The translations under genes and the position numbers were made by a program. Below the pieces are notes generated by a model. The model made no database searches. It was not told where the DNA came from and was given only the letters and a program-made list of their open reading frames with translations. Positions 26,920 to 35,926 of a stretch of 64,000 nt of DNA are shown here, in pieces. Position 1 is the first letter of the stretch, and the number at the start of each line of letters is the position of its first letter. The DNA comes from Geomonas agri. Lineage in GTDB: Bacteria > Desulfobacterota > Desulfuromonadia > Geobacterales > Geobacteraceae. The stretch lies in NCBI RefSeq assembly GCF_020179605.1, contig NZ_JAINZO010000001.1, positions 868,001 to 932,000 on the forward strand, given 5' to 3'.

Positions 26920-27252
26920 TTACGCGGAGTGGTAGCGGTTTTGCGGGGGGACGTATATTTTGTCGGGCACCTTGGGAAGATATATGCTACGCGGGGGAAT
27001 ATGGCTACGGGTGCTATCTGAGGAGTATGCCACTCCCAAGAATAATGCAGGCCGAACATAGTCAGCACAGCAGCAACTCGTTTCACAAAAATCTGCCTCA
27101 TGCTGGACTGGGCACTGCTCGGAAGAGGCAAGTTGCAGTTGTGTCTCCGTGTTGGACACAACATGATTGGGTGTGCATGGATGAGCAAAACATGCAACAG
27201 GCGAAAGCAGAATTATGGTGACAAGCACTATGGCTGTGAAACTCTTGCGCAT
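26920..27252 (-). CDS. Small secreted Cys-containing protein
   Basis: A 110-residue protein with a signal peptide (MRKSFTAIVLVTIILLSPVACFA) and a mature domain containing HPCTPNH, SSEQCPVQHEADFCETSCCC and a Pro-rich tail (KVPDKIYVPPQN). The seven cysteines suggest disulfides or metal binding. The size and Cys/His content recall short metal-resistance or copper-associated periplasmic proteins, but no family is certain. Start ATG at 27252 gives the complete signal peptide, although no strong ribosome site is visible. It is transcribed on the same strand as, and upstream of, the small membrane protein and ATPase genes. Confidence 0.65.
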   Translation of the reverse strand: MRKSFTAIVLVTIILLSPVACFAHPCTPNHVVSNTETQLQLASSEQCPVQHEADFCETSCCCADYVRPALFLGVAYSSDSTRSHIPPRSIYLPKVPDKIYVPPQNRYHSA

Positions 27253-27490
27253 GTGTAAAATATACGAGAGGTTTTCAAATTAGCAACGACACCCGGGCGA
27301 TGGCAAGCTGTTCCAGGCAGGAGCATTTTGGGAAATGGTACAAAGTAGCTGACAACGCCCGGCGAACACCGTGCTCTCCGTTCCGTTTTGGCAGGATCCA
27401 CCACGTTTTCGATATCGGTGGTATAGTGACCTCCTGCTATGGTAAAAGGTGTCCAGGCGCTGTCATAGATACATGGAGGCCTGAGTCGGC

Positions 27491-30367
27491 ATGAAGGCAC
27501 ACACTCGCTACACCATTCTTAATGCGGCAATCGTCACCGTCGCACTCATCTCCGCCACTCTCTTCTTCCTTGCCCAACTGCGCAACCACGCCGTCCAGGA
27601 TGCCGGGAGCGCACAGCAGGAACGTCTCCGGGCTTTCTGGACCTTGCTCAAGCAGAAGGGCTCCCACTTTGCCGTCAAAAACGGCAAGCTGTTCGTGGAC
27701 GATTACCAACTGAGCGGCAACAACGAACTTCCTGACCAGGTCAAGGAGATTTTCGGCGGCACCGCCACCATCTTCCAGGGCGATGTACGAGTCGCAACCA
27801 ACGTCCTCACCCCAGACGGCAAGCGAGCCACCGGCACCCGACTGGTCGGCCCGGCCTTCGACGCCCTCTTCCAAAAAGGGACCTTCTACCGGGGCGAGGC
27901 ACCCATCCTCGGTACTGACTATTTCACCGCCTACGATCCGATCAAGGATGACCGGGGCCAGGTGATCGGCGCCTTATACGTCGGCATAAAGAAGAGCGAG
28001 TTCTTCCAACTCTACGATGACATCAAAACAAAGGTAGTCGTCGGGGGGGGCATGTTGAACCTCCTTTTCCTCGGCTTCGCCCTGCTCAACCTGCGCTCAC
28101 GGCGGGAAGCGGACCGGGCCCTGGAACTTCGCGACCGGAAGATGAAGGCGATCCTGAACAGCATTCCCGACATGGCCTGGATCAAGGATCAGGAAGGCAG
28201 GTTCGTCGCCGTGAACGAACCGTTCGGGCAAGCCTGCGGCCACTCCCCGGACTCCCTCGTGGGCAAGAGCGATCTCGACATCTGGCCTCCGGAACTGGCA
28301 CAGGTCTATCGCGCCGGGGATCGTGAAGTCATGGAGAGCGGGACCAGCATGCGGGTCGAAGAGCAACTGGTCGGTAGCGACGGCATGCCCCGCTGGATTG
28401 AAACCATCAAGAACCCTTTTTTCAACGCCCAAGGAGAGATCGCGGGGAGCACAGGGATAGCCCGGGACGTCACCGAACGGCACCAGGCCGAGGAGGAACT
28501 TCGCTTCACCCGCTACAGCGTCGAGCATACCCGCGACGGTGTGGCCTGGGTCGATGAGGAGGGGCGCATCCTCTTCGCCAACGAGAGTCTCTGCCGCATA
28601 TTCGCCGTCTCCCCTGCTGAGGTACCAACTCTCACGGTATTCAAGCTGGTGCCACAGTACACGCCGGAACACTGGTCCGAACGTTGGCGGCACCTGGAAC
28701 GGGACGGGTCCCAAATCGTCGAACTCATGGCGCAGGCCGGGGACGGGCACTCTGTCCCCATCGAAGTCAGCTCCAACTTCCTGGTCCACCAGGGCAGGGG
28801 GCGCATCTGTTCCTTCATCAGGGACATCTCCGAGCGTAAACGCCTCGAGGAGAAGAACAAGGAAGCTCTGTCTCTCCTCTCGGCGACGCTGGAATCTATC
28901 GCCGACGGCATTGTCGTGCTCGATCTGAACGGGGGGGTGGTCCTGCATAACCGTAAGTATCCCCTTACCGTGGGACTGCCGGACGAGGTCATGGCGGAGA
29001 GGAATTACCAGAGTATGCTGGCCTGCGTGCTGAACCAGCTCAAGGATCCGGAACTGTTTCGAAAACGTCTGGCCGAGCAGATGGCACACCCTGAGCGGGA
29101 AAGCACCCTGGTGATGGAGTTCGTCGATGGACGCATCGTCGAGCGCGTGTCGACTCCTTACCTAGTGGGCGACCGGCTGTCCGGAGTGGTGCTCAACATG
29201 CGGGACATCACCGCACAGCACCGGGTTGAGACCCACCTCCGAAACGCCCAAAAAGTAGAGGCCCTGGGAACCCTTACCGGCGGCATAGCTCACGACTTCA
29301 ACAACCGGCTCACTGCCATCATTGGCTACGGCACCCTGGTGAGGGACCAGGCCGATCTTTCCGAGGAGGCTCGGAGGTATCTGGACCTGCTGCTCACCTC
29401 GGCAGACAGGGCGGCTGAACTGACCCAGGGGCTTCTGGCCTACAGCCGAAAACAACCCCATAACCCGGCCCCCCTGCGCCTGAACGAACTGGTTGCTGGC
29501 GTCACCAAATTTCTCCCCCCCATCCTCGGCAAGGGGATCACCCTGAGCCTGGAGATGCCCCAGGTCTCCCCGGTCGTCCACGCCGACCGCGGCCAGATGG
29601 AACAGGTGCTTTTCAACCTGGTGGGTAACGCCCGGGACGCGATGGATGGGCGCGGCCGGCTCACCATTGCGGTAGGTTCGGCCCAGGTCGATGCCGCCTT
29701 TGTGGCAGCCCAAGGGTACGGCCTTGAAGGCGACTACGCCATCCTTTCGGTTACCGATACCGGAACCGGAATGGATGCAGTAACGCTTGAGAAGGTGTTC
29801 GAACCGTTTTTCACCACAAAGGATGTTGGCAAGGGAACCGGGCTCGGGCTCTCCATCGTGTACGGCATCGTGAAGCAACACGACGGATTCATCAACGTAG
29901 TAAGCGAACCGGGCAGCGGCACCACCTTCTGGGTCTATCTCCCGCTAACCCATGAGCGCGTCGTGGAAGCGCATCGGGACGGGGTGAGAGTCCGGTTAGG
30001 TGCGGGCGAGACCATCCTCCTGGTAGAGGACGACGCCGAGGTCCGGTCGCTGTTCCGTGAAGTGCTGGTGCGTAACGGCTACCAAGTCATCGAGGCAGTG
30101 GATGGTGCGGATGGTGTGAGAAAATTCCGGGAGAGAGGGGCCTGCATCGATCTGCTGTTTCTGGACGTCATCATGCCGCTCAAGAACGGCTGGGAAGCCT
30201 TCACCGAGATCAGGAAGCTCAGAGGCGACGTCAAGGTCCTCTTCATGAGCGGCTATACCAGAGATATCATCAATAAGGCCGGGCTGGAAAACCAGGGGCT
30301 GCACCTGATGTCCAAACCGATTCAGCCTGCCGCGCTTTTGCGTAAGATTCGGGAGTTGTTGGACTGA
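27491..30367 (+). CDS. Membrane hybrid histidine kinase (Cache-PAS3-HK-REC)
   Basis: A 958-residue sensor kinase. TM1 (about 8-28), an extracytoplasmic single-Cache domain (30-185: GTATIFQGDVRVATNV...YDPIKDDRGQVIGALYVG) and TM2 (about 186-205) come first. Three PAS domains (213-335, 340-455, 460-580) follow. HisKA carries H601 in GGIAHDFNN, the ATPase domain is at 700-815 (GTGLGLS), and the receiver (838-955) has D892 in FLDVIMPLKNG. Ribosome site GGAGG lies 11 bases before ATG. Cache domains of this type bind small organic ligands; which one is unknown. No separate response regulator is adjacent, so output must pass to an unlinked partner. Confidence 0.9.
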   Translation: MKAHTRYTILNAAIVTVALISATLFFLAQLRNHAVQDAGSAQQERLRAFWTLLKQKGSHFAVKNGKLFVDDYQLSGNNELPDQVKEIFGGTATIFQGDVRVATNVLTPDGKRATGTRLVGPAFDALFQKGTFYRGEAPILGTDYFTAYDPIKDDRGQVIGALYVGIKKSEFFQLYDDIKTKVVVGGGMLNLLFLGFALLNLRSRREADRALELRDRKMKAILNSIPDMAWIKDQEGRFVAVNEPFGQACGHSPDSLVGKSDLDIWPPELAQVYRAGDREVMESGTSMRVEEQLVGSDGMPRWIETIKNPFFNAQGEIAGSTGIARDVTERHQAEEELRFTRYSVEHTRDGVAWVDEEGRILFANESLCRIFAVSPAEVPTLTVFKLVPQYTPEHWSERWRHLERDGSQIVELMAQAGDGHSVPIEVSSNFLVHQGRGRICSFIRDISERKRLEEKNKEALSLLSATLESIADGIVVLDLNGGVVLHNRKYPLTVGLPDEVMAERNYQSMLACVLNQLKDPELFRKRLAEQMAHPERESTLVMEFVDGRIVERVSTPYLVGDRLSGVVLNMRDITAQHRVETHLRNAQKVEALGTLTGGIAHDFNNRLTAIIGYGTLVRDQADLSEEARRYLDLLLTSADRAAELTQGLLAYSRKQPHNPAPLRLNELVAGVTKFLPPILGKGITLSLEMPQVSPVVHADRGQMEQVLFNLVGNARDAMDGRGRLTIAVGSAQVDAAFVAAQGYGLEGDYAILSVTDTGTGMDAVTLEKVFEPFFTTKDVGKGTGLGLSIVYGIVKQHDGFINVVSEPGSGTTFWVYLPLTHERVVEAHRDGVRVRLGAGETILLVEDDAEVRSLFREVLVRNGYQVIEAVDGADGVRKFRERGACIDLLFLDVIMPLKNGWEAFTEIRKLRGDVKVLFMSGYTRDIINKAGLENQGLHLMSKPIQPAALLRKIRELLD

Positions 30368-30429
30368 GGTGTAAACTTCTTTACTGCTCCTACACCGGCG
30401 TCCTGAGGGGAGTCTGGTGTAGGATTGGA

Positions 30430-30555
30430 GCGCGGGGGACAGTGCGACCTCGCTCAACCTTGAAAAAACTGAGACTCATTTGCGAAGCCTCAGCCTGCAG
30501 ACTGAGTCACTCTGCGGTTGAAGCAATCCCACCGCTGGCAGACGCATTTTGCTGA
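30430..30555 (-). pseudogene. Decayed 3' end of a chemoreceptor gene
   Basis: The minus strand reads QNASASGGIASTAE, a stop, then LSLQAEASQMSLSFFKVE and a Pro/Arg tail. The intact chemoreceptor at 11728-13401 has [20 protein letters not shown] and [11 protein letters not shown] at the same place, so the match covers its last signalling-domain residues. The match does not extend into the conserved tip region. It is an isolated relic between a kinase gene and a small secreted protein. A loose stem-loop with arms CCTACACC/GGTGTAGG at about 30388-30423 could end the kinase transcript. Confidence 0.65.
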
Positions 30556-30635
30556 ACGACTTAATGACAAGGCGAAGGCCACCGCTCAAAACGACGCAGC
30601 GGCCTTCGGTGGGGTGGGAAGAAAGCCCAGCTCGG

Positions 30636-30908
30636 CTATTTCCCAGGCCTTTCCAGGTCCTCGAGGACCTGGTTCGCCTCTTTCAGCTTGGCGTGAAGCT
30701 TCTTCAACTCGTCTGCTGTGTAGACTTTGCCCCCCTTTTTGATCTCTTTCTGAATTCTCCTGATCTTCTGCTGGATGCTGTCTACTTCGTCTTTGCAGTT
30801 TTTGGAGATAAGCAAGCACTCATCCTTACCTCCTGCGTCAGCAGCAAAAGCGGGTACGCTGCCCATCGCTACTAAACCTGCCAGGACCAAAAGAGCGAAT
30901 CTCTTCAT
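30636..30908 (-). CDS. Small periplasmic coiled-coil protein
   Basis: A 90-residue protein with a signal peptide (MKRFALLVLAGLVAMGSVPAFA). The mature part is a charged helical segment (DEVDSIQQKIRRIQKEIKKG...ELKKLHAKLKEANQVLEDLE) that should form a helical hairpin or coiled coil. Two cysteines (ECLLISKNCKD) could form a disulfide. Start at 30908 has AAAGGAGG upstream. A GC-rich inverted repeat just past the stop (about 30575-30620) may terminate transcription. No family recognised. Similar small periplasmic helical proteins are common in Geobacter, with unknown roles. Confidence 0.75.
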   Translation of the reverse strand: MKRFALLVLAGLVAMGSVPAFAADAGGKDECLLISKNCKDEVDSIQQKIRRIQKEIKKGGKVYTADELKKLHAKLKEANQVLEDLERPGK

Positions 30909-31164
30909 CGTATGCCTCCTTTTAATGTGACGTCTCCGGCAAGTAGTATCATTAATCGGGTTCATGTCAACTGATCCGAGTACCGGTGGATAGGGCTTTT
31001 GGGGGGCGCGGGCTATAGCCATACCGCCGCTGGCATGAAAAAATTGAAAAAAGGTAAGGGACGCAAAACCGAGCCGGCCCCTTTTTCTAACTCATTGGAC
31101 AAGATCCAAGCGGCATAACCTGCCGCTTTAGTGCCTCAAGGCAGTTGCACAATGAAAGGGCGTC

Positions 31165-31290
31165 GATCCCATTCTCGCCGAGTACGCCAGGTTCGGTTTC
31201 AGCGCAGTTTTGCCTAAACCATACAGTCCGGCTGGTCTGGAGGAAGTACTGGCTGAACTTACCCGGGCAAGCTCCTTTGATGAGGTGTAA
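31165..31290 (+). pseudogene. Decayed 3' end of the 5233-7161 kinase
   Basis: From GATCCCATTCTCGC on, this DNA matches the last 40 codons of the kinase ending at 7161, with about 10% changed bases. The translated end AEYARFGFSAVLPKPYSP, then LEEVLAELT and FDEV, is nearly identical and stops at the same place. Similarity continues past the stop through the intergenic DNA (AACGGGGCGG...TAGTGCTG) into the convergent kinase tail. The kinase body is absent. Together with 7037-7330 this shows a duplicated locus of two convergent kinase genes. Confidence 0.8.
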
Positions 31291-31352
31291 AACGGGGCGG
31301 CTGCTCCATGACTCCAGAGGGGCTTCCCCCCCCTGTTGCCTAGTGCTGGTCT

Positions 31353-33845
31353 CTAACTGTCCTTTTGATCGAGTCCCAAGCTAAGGATGCTCTCACGCAG
31401 AGCCACGAATTTGTACGGCTTCTGGATGAAACCGGACAGCCCCTTCCCGGCAAACGCCTCCGTCACCTCCAATTCACCGAACCCGCTGCTCATGATCACT
31501 TTCACGTTCGGGTTTAGAGCACGTAGCTCCCTGAAGCATTGTTCGCCCCCCATGCGCGGCATGGTGAGATCGAGGATGACAAACCTGATATCCGGACGTG
31601 ACCGGTAATTGTCTATCGCTTCCCGGCCATCAGTGGCGGTCACGACGTCAAAACCCATCTCTTTGAGCATTTCGGATCCAATCCCACGAACGGACTCCTC
31701 GTCGTCAACCAGGAGCACTGTGCCGCTCCCCTTCCAATCGTCGCATTCGGTGTCGTGATCGAAGGTATCGGCGGGTTTGCTGCTGGCAGGGAGAAGTATC
31801 TTGAATGTGCTCCCTTTACCCGGTTCGCTGTAAACCTTGACCGCGCCCTTATGCCCGCGGACGATGCCGAGGACAGCGGCCATGCCGAGCCCCCTACCGG
31901 TGAATTTCGTGGTGAAGAAGGGGTCGAACAGCTTGGCGAGCGTTTCTTTGCTCATGCCGCACCCGGTGTCGGCAACTTCAATGAAGACATAAAGCCCGTC
32001 CGTTATGTTCTCGTCGAGCCAGACGTCCTTCAAATAGCTGCGGTCGCACTGCATGCTGCCGGTGGTAATCGTAATCATGCCGCTTTCGTCGCCCATGGCC
32101 TCCGAGGCGTTGATCACCAGGTTCATGATGATCTGGCGAATCTGGGTGGCATCCGCCTCGATCGGGGGCAGGGGGTGGGTGAGGTTGAGGCGCAGCATCG
32201 CCTTTTTCGAAATGGAAACCTTGAGGATGTGGAGCATCTCTTCCAGCAGATCGTTGATGTCGTGATTGCCTATAACGAACTTCCCCTTACCGGAATATGC
32301 CAGCATCTGCTTGGCCAGATCGGCGGCCCGGGCCGATGCTTTTACGATGTTGTACAGGTTATCGATGGCGGGAGATTCAGGGTTGATGCGCATGAGAGCC
32401 AGATCGGCGTTGCCCAGTATCGAAGTGAGTATGTTATTGAAGTCGTGAGCAATACCGCCGGCCAGCACGCCAAGGCTTTCGAGCTTCTGAGCATGGAGAA
32501 GCTGTTGTTCCAGTTTCAGCCGTTCTTCCATGGCACGCTTACGCTCTGTAATGTCCCGGGCAAAGGCAAAATTGAATTCGTGGCAGCCGAAATGTACGTA
32601 GTTTGCGTTGACTTCGATGGGGAAAATCCGTCCATCTTTGGCGCAGTGGCGGGTTTCGAAGATGATGTGTCCCCGCAGCCTAAGGTTCTCGAAGTGCTCG
32701 TTCCACACGGTCGCTGGGAAATCCGGATCGATATCGAAAATGCTCATGCGCAGCAGTTCTTCTCGGGAATAGCCAAGCCCTGCGCAAGTCGCATCGTTGA
32801 CGTAGAGGATACGCCCCTCGTTGTCTATCCAGAACATGCTGTCCCCCGCATGATCGACGCAAAAACGCATCATCTGCAGCGATTCGGCCGCTTTTCTCTG
32901 CTCGGTGATGTCATGAAATGACCAGAACCGCCCCACGATCTCTTTGCCGACCTTTTGGGGCTGCGTGTAGCGCTCGAAGATTCGCCCATCGGCGAGATAG
33001 AGGGTGTCGGTGCACGATTTTTCCGGATGCTGGTACAGTTCGGTGACCCGAGCGATAAATTCCTCAGGGTTGGCTACTAGGGAGGAGGCATGGGCAAGCA
33101 GCGGCTTGTTGTCGCTCATGTCGAGCAGATGGCCTGGTATCTTCCAGAGTTCGACAAATCGCCGGTTCCAGCGCGTTGCAGTGCCATCCCGGTTCACAAT
33201 GAGGATACCGTTAGGGGTTGATTCCAGGGCTGCAGTGGCTAGCGCGGTTGAGTAAAGGAGTTTATTGTCGGCTGTGCGGCGGTCTTCCTGTTTTTTCAAG
33301 ATGAGGCCGATAATGGTGGTGAGGACCGGATATATGAGGAGGATGGGAAGGACCGTATTCTTGAGGATGATGTCGCGCATTGCCGCAGGGAAGAGGAACA
33401 TGCAGGAGATCATGGCAATGTGGACGACAACGCCGAAGGCGTACAACTGCATCCAGTTGGGAGGCTTGCCGCGCTTATCCTTCCAATATGCTCCAAGTAG
33501 CCCCACCGATGCGGTGACTACGATGACGACCGTTCCGATTACCCCTCCCGGACCACCTTGGTAGAGTCGGAACGCACCGGCTATGGCGACTGCTATCATC
33601 GTGGGAATTACGCCGAAAAAAAGTCCGCAAAGGCTCAGGAGGACCGACCTGGTGTCGAAATACAATCCCTTTTCCAAGGGCCAGGGGGTGAGCATGACCG
33701 CGATGCAGATACACCCTACCAGGACGCCGGTAAGTATCACCCGCAGCTTTTTGTTCGAGATCGCATAAATGCTGAACGTATCGTAAACGATGCAGAGGAT
33801 GAGCATCAATGCTGCATTGTTAAAAAGACTTGAGAACGTGTTCAC
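31353..33845 (-). CDS. Membrane hybrid histidine kinase (5TM-LYT, PAS2-HK-REC)
   Basis: An 830-residue sensor kinase. About six hydrophobic helices fill residues 1-190, including LYFDTRSVLLSLCGLFFGVI and GAFRLYQGGPGGVIGT, the signature of 5TMR-LYT sensor modules found in LytS-like kinases. Two PAS domains (205-320, 325-445) follow. HisKA has H467 (GGIAHDFNN), the ATPase domain lies at 560-690 (GRGLGMA), and the receiver (705-825) has D759 in VILDLTMPRMGG. A start at 33845 gives a complete first helix. The LYT module is thought to sense cell-envelope signals or small ligands. Its 3' end has a decayed duplicate at 7212-7330. Confidence 0.9.
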   Translation of the reverse strand: MNTFSSLFNNAALMLILCIVYDTFSIYAISNKKLRVILTGVLVGCICIAVMLTPWPLEKGLYFDTRSVLLSLCGLFFGVIPTMIAVAIAGAFRLYQGGPGGVIGTVVIVVTASVGLLGAYWKDKRGKPPNWMQLYAFGVVVHIAMISCMFLFPAAMRDIILKNTVLPILLIYPVLTTIIGLILKKQEDRRTADNKLLYSTALATAALESTPNGILIVNRDGTATRWNRRFVELWKIPGHLLDMSDNKPLLAHASSLVANPEEFIARVTELYQHPEKSCTDTLYLADGRIFERYTQPQKVGKEIVGRFWSFHDITEQRKAAESLQMMRFCVDHAGDSMFWIDNEGRILYVNDATCAGLGYSREELLRMSIFDIDPDFPATVWNEHFENLRLRGHIIFETRHCAKDGRIFPIEVNANYVHFGCHEFNFAFARDITERKRAMEERLKLEQQLLHAQKLESLGVLAGGIAHDFNNILTSILGNADLALMRINPESPAIDNLYNIVKASARAADLAKQMLAYSGKGKFVIGNHDINDLLEEMLHILKVSISKKAMLRLNLTHPLPPIEADATQIRQIIMNLVINASEAMGDESGMITITTGSMQCDRSYLKDVWLDENITDGLYVFIEVADTGCGMSKETLAKLFDPFFTTKFTGRGLGMAAVLGIVRGHKGAVKVYSEPGKGSTFKILLPASSKPADTFDHDTECDDWKGSGTVLLVDDEESVRGIGSEMLKEMGFDVVTATDGREAIDNYRSRPDIRFVILDLTMPRMGGEQCFRELRALNPNVKVIMSSGFGELEVTEAFAGKGLSGFIQKPYKFVALRESILSLGLDQKDS

Positions 33846-34497
33846 AGTCTCCCCCGCCCAGCAGCTTGATGTTCTACCTTCGAAGAACGGCCCGCGACTA
33901 CCATCGCAGCGAGCTACAGTACTTAGAGCATGCAGCTTGGTAACTCTTATACTTAGCGCTGTTATAAGTGCTTGTCAACGCCCCGACGTTGTGTGAGAAC
34001 AGATGGACCGTTGAAGACGGTCGGGTTGGTAAACATAAAAGGGCGGGGTGTACGGCATGGTAATAGGCGGGGGCGGAATTTTGCCCCCAGTGGCGCCCAA
34101 GCTCTACCCACACCGGAAATATGGAACGGATACGCCTTCCAATAAGGTCAAATTGAACATAAGGCCGGTTGGAACCTGCATCTTGCGATACGAGCGGGAT
34201 TTCTGGTACTCCTGTTGGGGAAAAGCCCCATATGTGTGGCGGAATGGGTCCTCAATTTTGAATTTTTCTTGTTGATAGGCTCTGAATACCGAGGAACTCA
34301 GTCCCGACGATAAAATGGAAATTTGGCACCAGTCCGCAGTGGAACTAAAATTGACCGATGAGGCGTTTGAAAAATTCTAGAGATTAGGTGCGTAACCGGC
34401 CGTTAAAAGTGCCTGAGCAAGAGGTGCTGCTGTGCTAGTGTTCAACAGCGGTGCTGTTTGCGTTCTAAAAGTGAACACGTGCCTAACTACTTATTTG
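33846..34497. other. Intergenic region without recognised gene
   Basis: About 650 bases with no supportable gene. A GC hairpin (GGGGGCGGAATTTTGCCCCC) lies at about 34069-34088. At about 34290-34380 a short frame reads LSPDDKMEIWHQSAVELKLT and ends in a stop, which looks like a leftover coding end, but no family is recognisable. Confidence 0.4.
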
Positions 34498-34526
34498 TTG
34501 ACACTTTGGCGTGTTAGCGGTAGTTA
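34498..34526 (+). promoter_or_regulatory. Possible sigma-70 promoter
   Basis: A perfect TTGACA (34498-34503) is followed after 17 bases by TAGTTA, a weak -10. It points at the small gene starting at 34657. Confidence 0.3.
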
Positions 34527-34656
34527 AGCATTAGTTGATTCGCCAGATCTTAGCCGCAAAAGAAACCCACCATAAAGGCAGTGATAAGCTCTTGCGTCTG
34601 TCACCCAGAGTTGTACGGATTTGTGTCTTGCAGTGTACAGAACAGGGGAACATGTC

Positions 34657-34947
34657 ATGGATTGCCCAGCTTTGAATGATCGCAGGAGGGTGGGGGCCGA
34701 GTCTATCGTCAGGCGGACCAGGGAGATCGCCGTTGCGGTTGGAGTAGATGTCTCTTGGGTGGGGATAGACTATGGATTGCCTATTGAGTCTCGTTCATAC
34801 CATACTCTGGGCATAGTTGCAGGTGGCAGGTCTATCCAATTAACCTTGGACGATTGCTTCTTGATTCATGGGAAAGGTGTTGAAATGTTTAAATTGGAAA
34901 AGAAAATAAGCAGTTGCATGGGCATTCGAACTTTAAAACAGGGGTGA
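34657..34947 (+). CDS. Small hypothetical protein
   Basis: A 96-residue protein beginning MDCPALNDRRRVGAESIVRR and containing GIVAGGRSIQLTLDDCFLIH. It has no signal peptide and no membrane segment. Start at 34657 has AGGGGA about 8 bases upstream and a candidate promoter precedes it. Predicted as a small alpha/beta domain; no family recognised. A short open tail at about 34948-35022 (IDAESLEAWALFLDFR then stop) lies between it and the STAS gene and may be a relic of another gene. Confidence 0.5.
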   Translation: MDCPALNDRRRVGAESIVRRTREIAVAVGVDVSWVGIDYGLPIESRSYHTLGIVAGGRSIQLTLDDCFLIHGKGVEMFKLEKKISSCMGIRTLKQG

Positions 34948-35112
34948 TTGCGAGTTCCGCGCGTCGGCACCCAGATCGACGCGGAGTCCCTGGAGGCATG
35001 GGCGCTTTTCCTAGATTTTCGATAACGACAGACTGTTAAGCTAGAGCGATCTGGAATAGGTGAAAGAACCCCCACAGGGGCCACGAGCGGTCCAGCGAGG
35101 CGGAGGTGTGAC

Positions 35113-35388
35113 GTGCCACTGCAAAATCTTGAGGTCACAGCCAACAAGGTCAGCACCCTCGTGACAATCAGGGGGGCGATGACGGTCGTGCAGGTCAATG
35201 ATGTCGCGGAAGTGCTATTAAATGTCTTTGCCATTGAGAAGAAGGTTGAACTCTGCCTCGCAAATGTAACCGAGGTCGACCTCGCTGGCCTGCAGCTTCT
35301 TTGCACTGCCCACCGCACCAGCCGCAAGAAAGGGGTTCCGATCTCGATTGTAGGGCGGAAACCTGCGGCGCTTGCCTGGGCTGTATAG
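35113..35388 (+). CDS. STAS-domain protein (anti-sigma antagonist-like)
   Basis: A 91-residue STAS domain: VTIRGAMTVVQVNDVAEVLL forms the first strands and helix, and VTEVDLAGLQLLCTAHRTSR is the signature region. The residue after the conserved Asp, normally Ser or Thr and target of a kinase, is Leu (DLAG), so phospho-regulation of the SpoIIAA kind is unlikely. The C-terminus ends soon after KPAALAWAV, slightly shorter than usual. GTG start at 35113 follows GGAGGTGTGAC. Chemotaxis-linked STAS proteins in Geobacter often show this variant. Partners are not visible nearby. Confidence 0.75.
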   Translation: MPLQNLEVTANKVSTLVTIRGAMTVVQVNDVAEVLLNVFAIEKKVELCLANVTEVDLAGLQLLCTAHRTSRKKGVPISIVGRKPAALAWAV

Positions 35389-35926
35389 CTTATGCGTGCG
35401 TTAGCGGGGCTGCCGCCACAGGGCGGTTGTCCGCGTATAAACGGCGTCTCCACTTTATCGGATTGATTCAAATCCTGCCCCGCAACAAACAGTTTCAATG
35501 CCGATTTGCACCCTCCTGCACTGTGTTCCCGTCGCGGACCTTAGAGCCGATCATTTCCAGTCCCCTGATGGAACCATGGGGCGGTGTGTTAACCCGCGGA
35601 TGGTCCTTCCCTTGGCCCAGCTCGGTCAAAAGTTTTCGACAGTCATACAAGAGCCTTTGCCGGCGGAGAACTCCGGGAGCCGGCCAGGCGATCAATGTGG
35701 CTGTAGTGTGGCATGCATCATATTTTGTGGAAGTCGGTTTATGAATCGACAGTTGGGCCGAAACGCTTTCTAAACAGTCGAGACGCTGCCGGCCTACCTG
35801 GTTCTCGGCGCCCGCTCCGCTGCTCCGGGGGGCTGAAACGGGCCTCACCAAGGTCGCAAACCAGTCCAATGGTGTGCGCATGCCGTCTGCTTCTCGACGG
35901 CCGTTGCATTTATGGAGGCGTAAAGG
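35389..35926. other. Intergenic region without recognised gene
   Basis: About 540 bases between the STAS and diguanylate cyclase genes. A long open frame on the minus strand (35495-35881) has no ribosome site or family resemblance. The base composition resembles decayed coding DNA. I recognise nothing in it. Confidence 0.4.

Noticed and set aside
31755..32921. Plus-strand open frame inside the hybrid kinase at 31353-33845 (388 codons)
   Set aside because: Antisense to well-conserved kinase domains; composition of a shadow frame.
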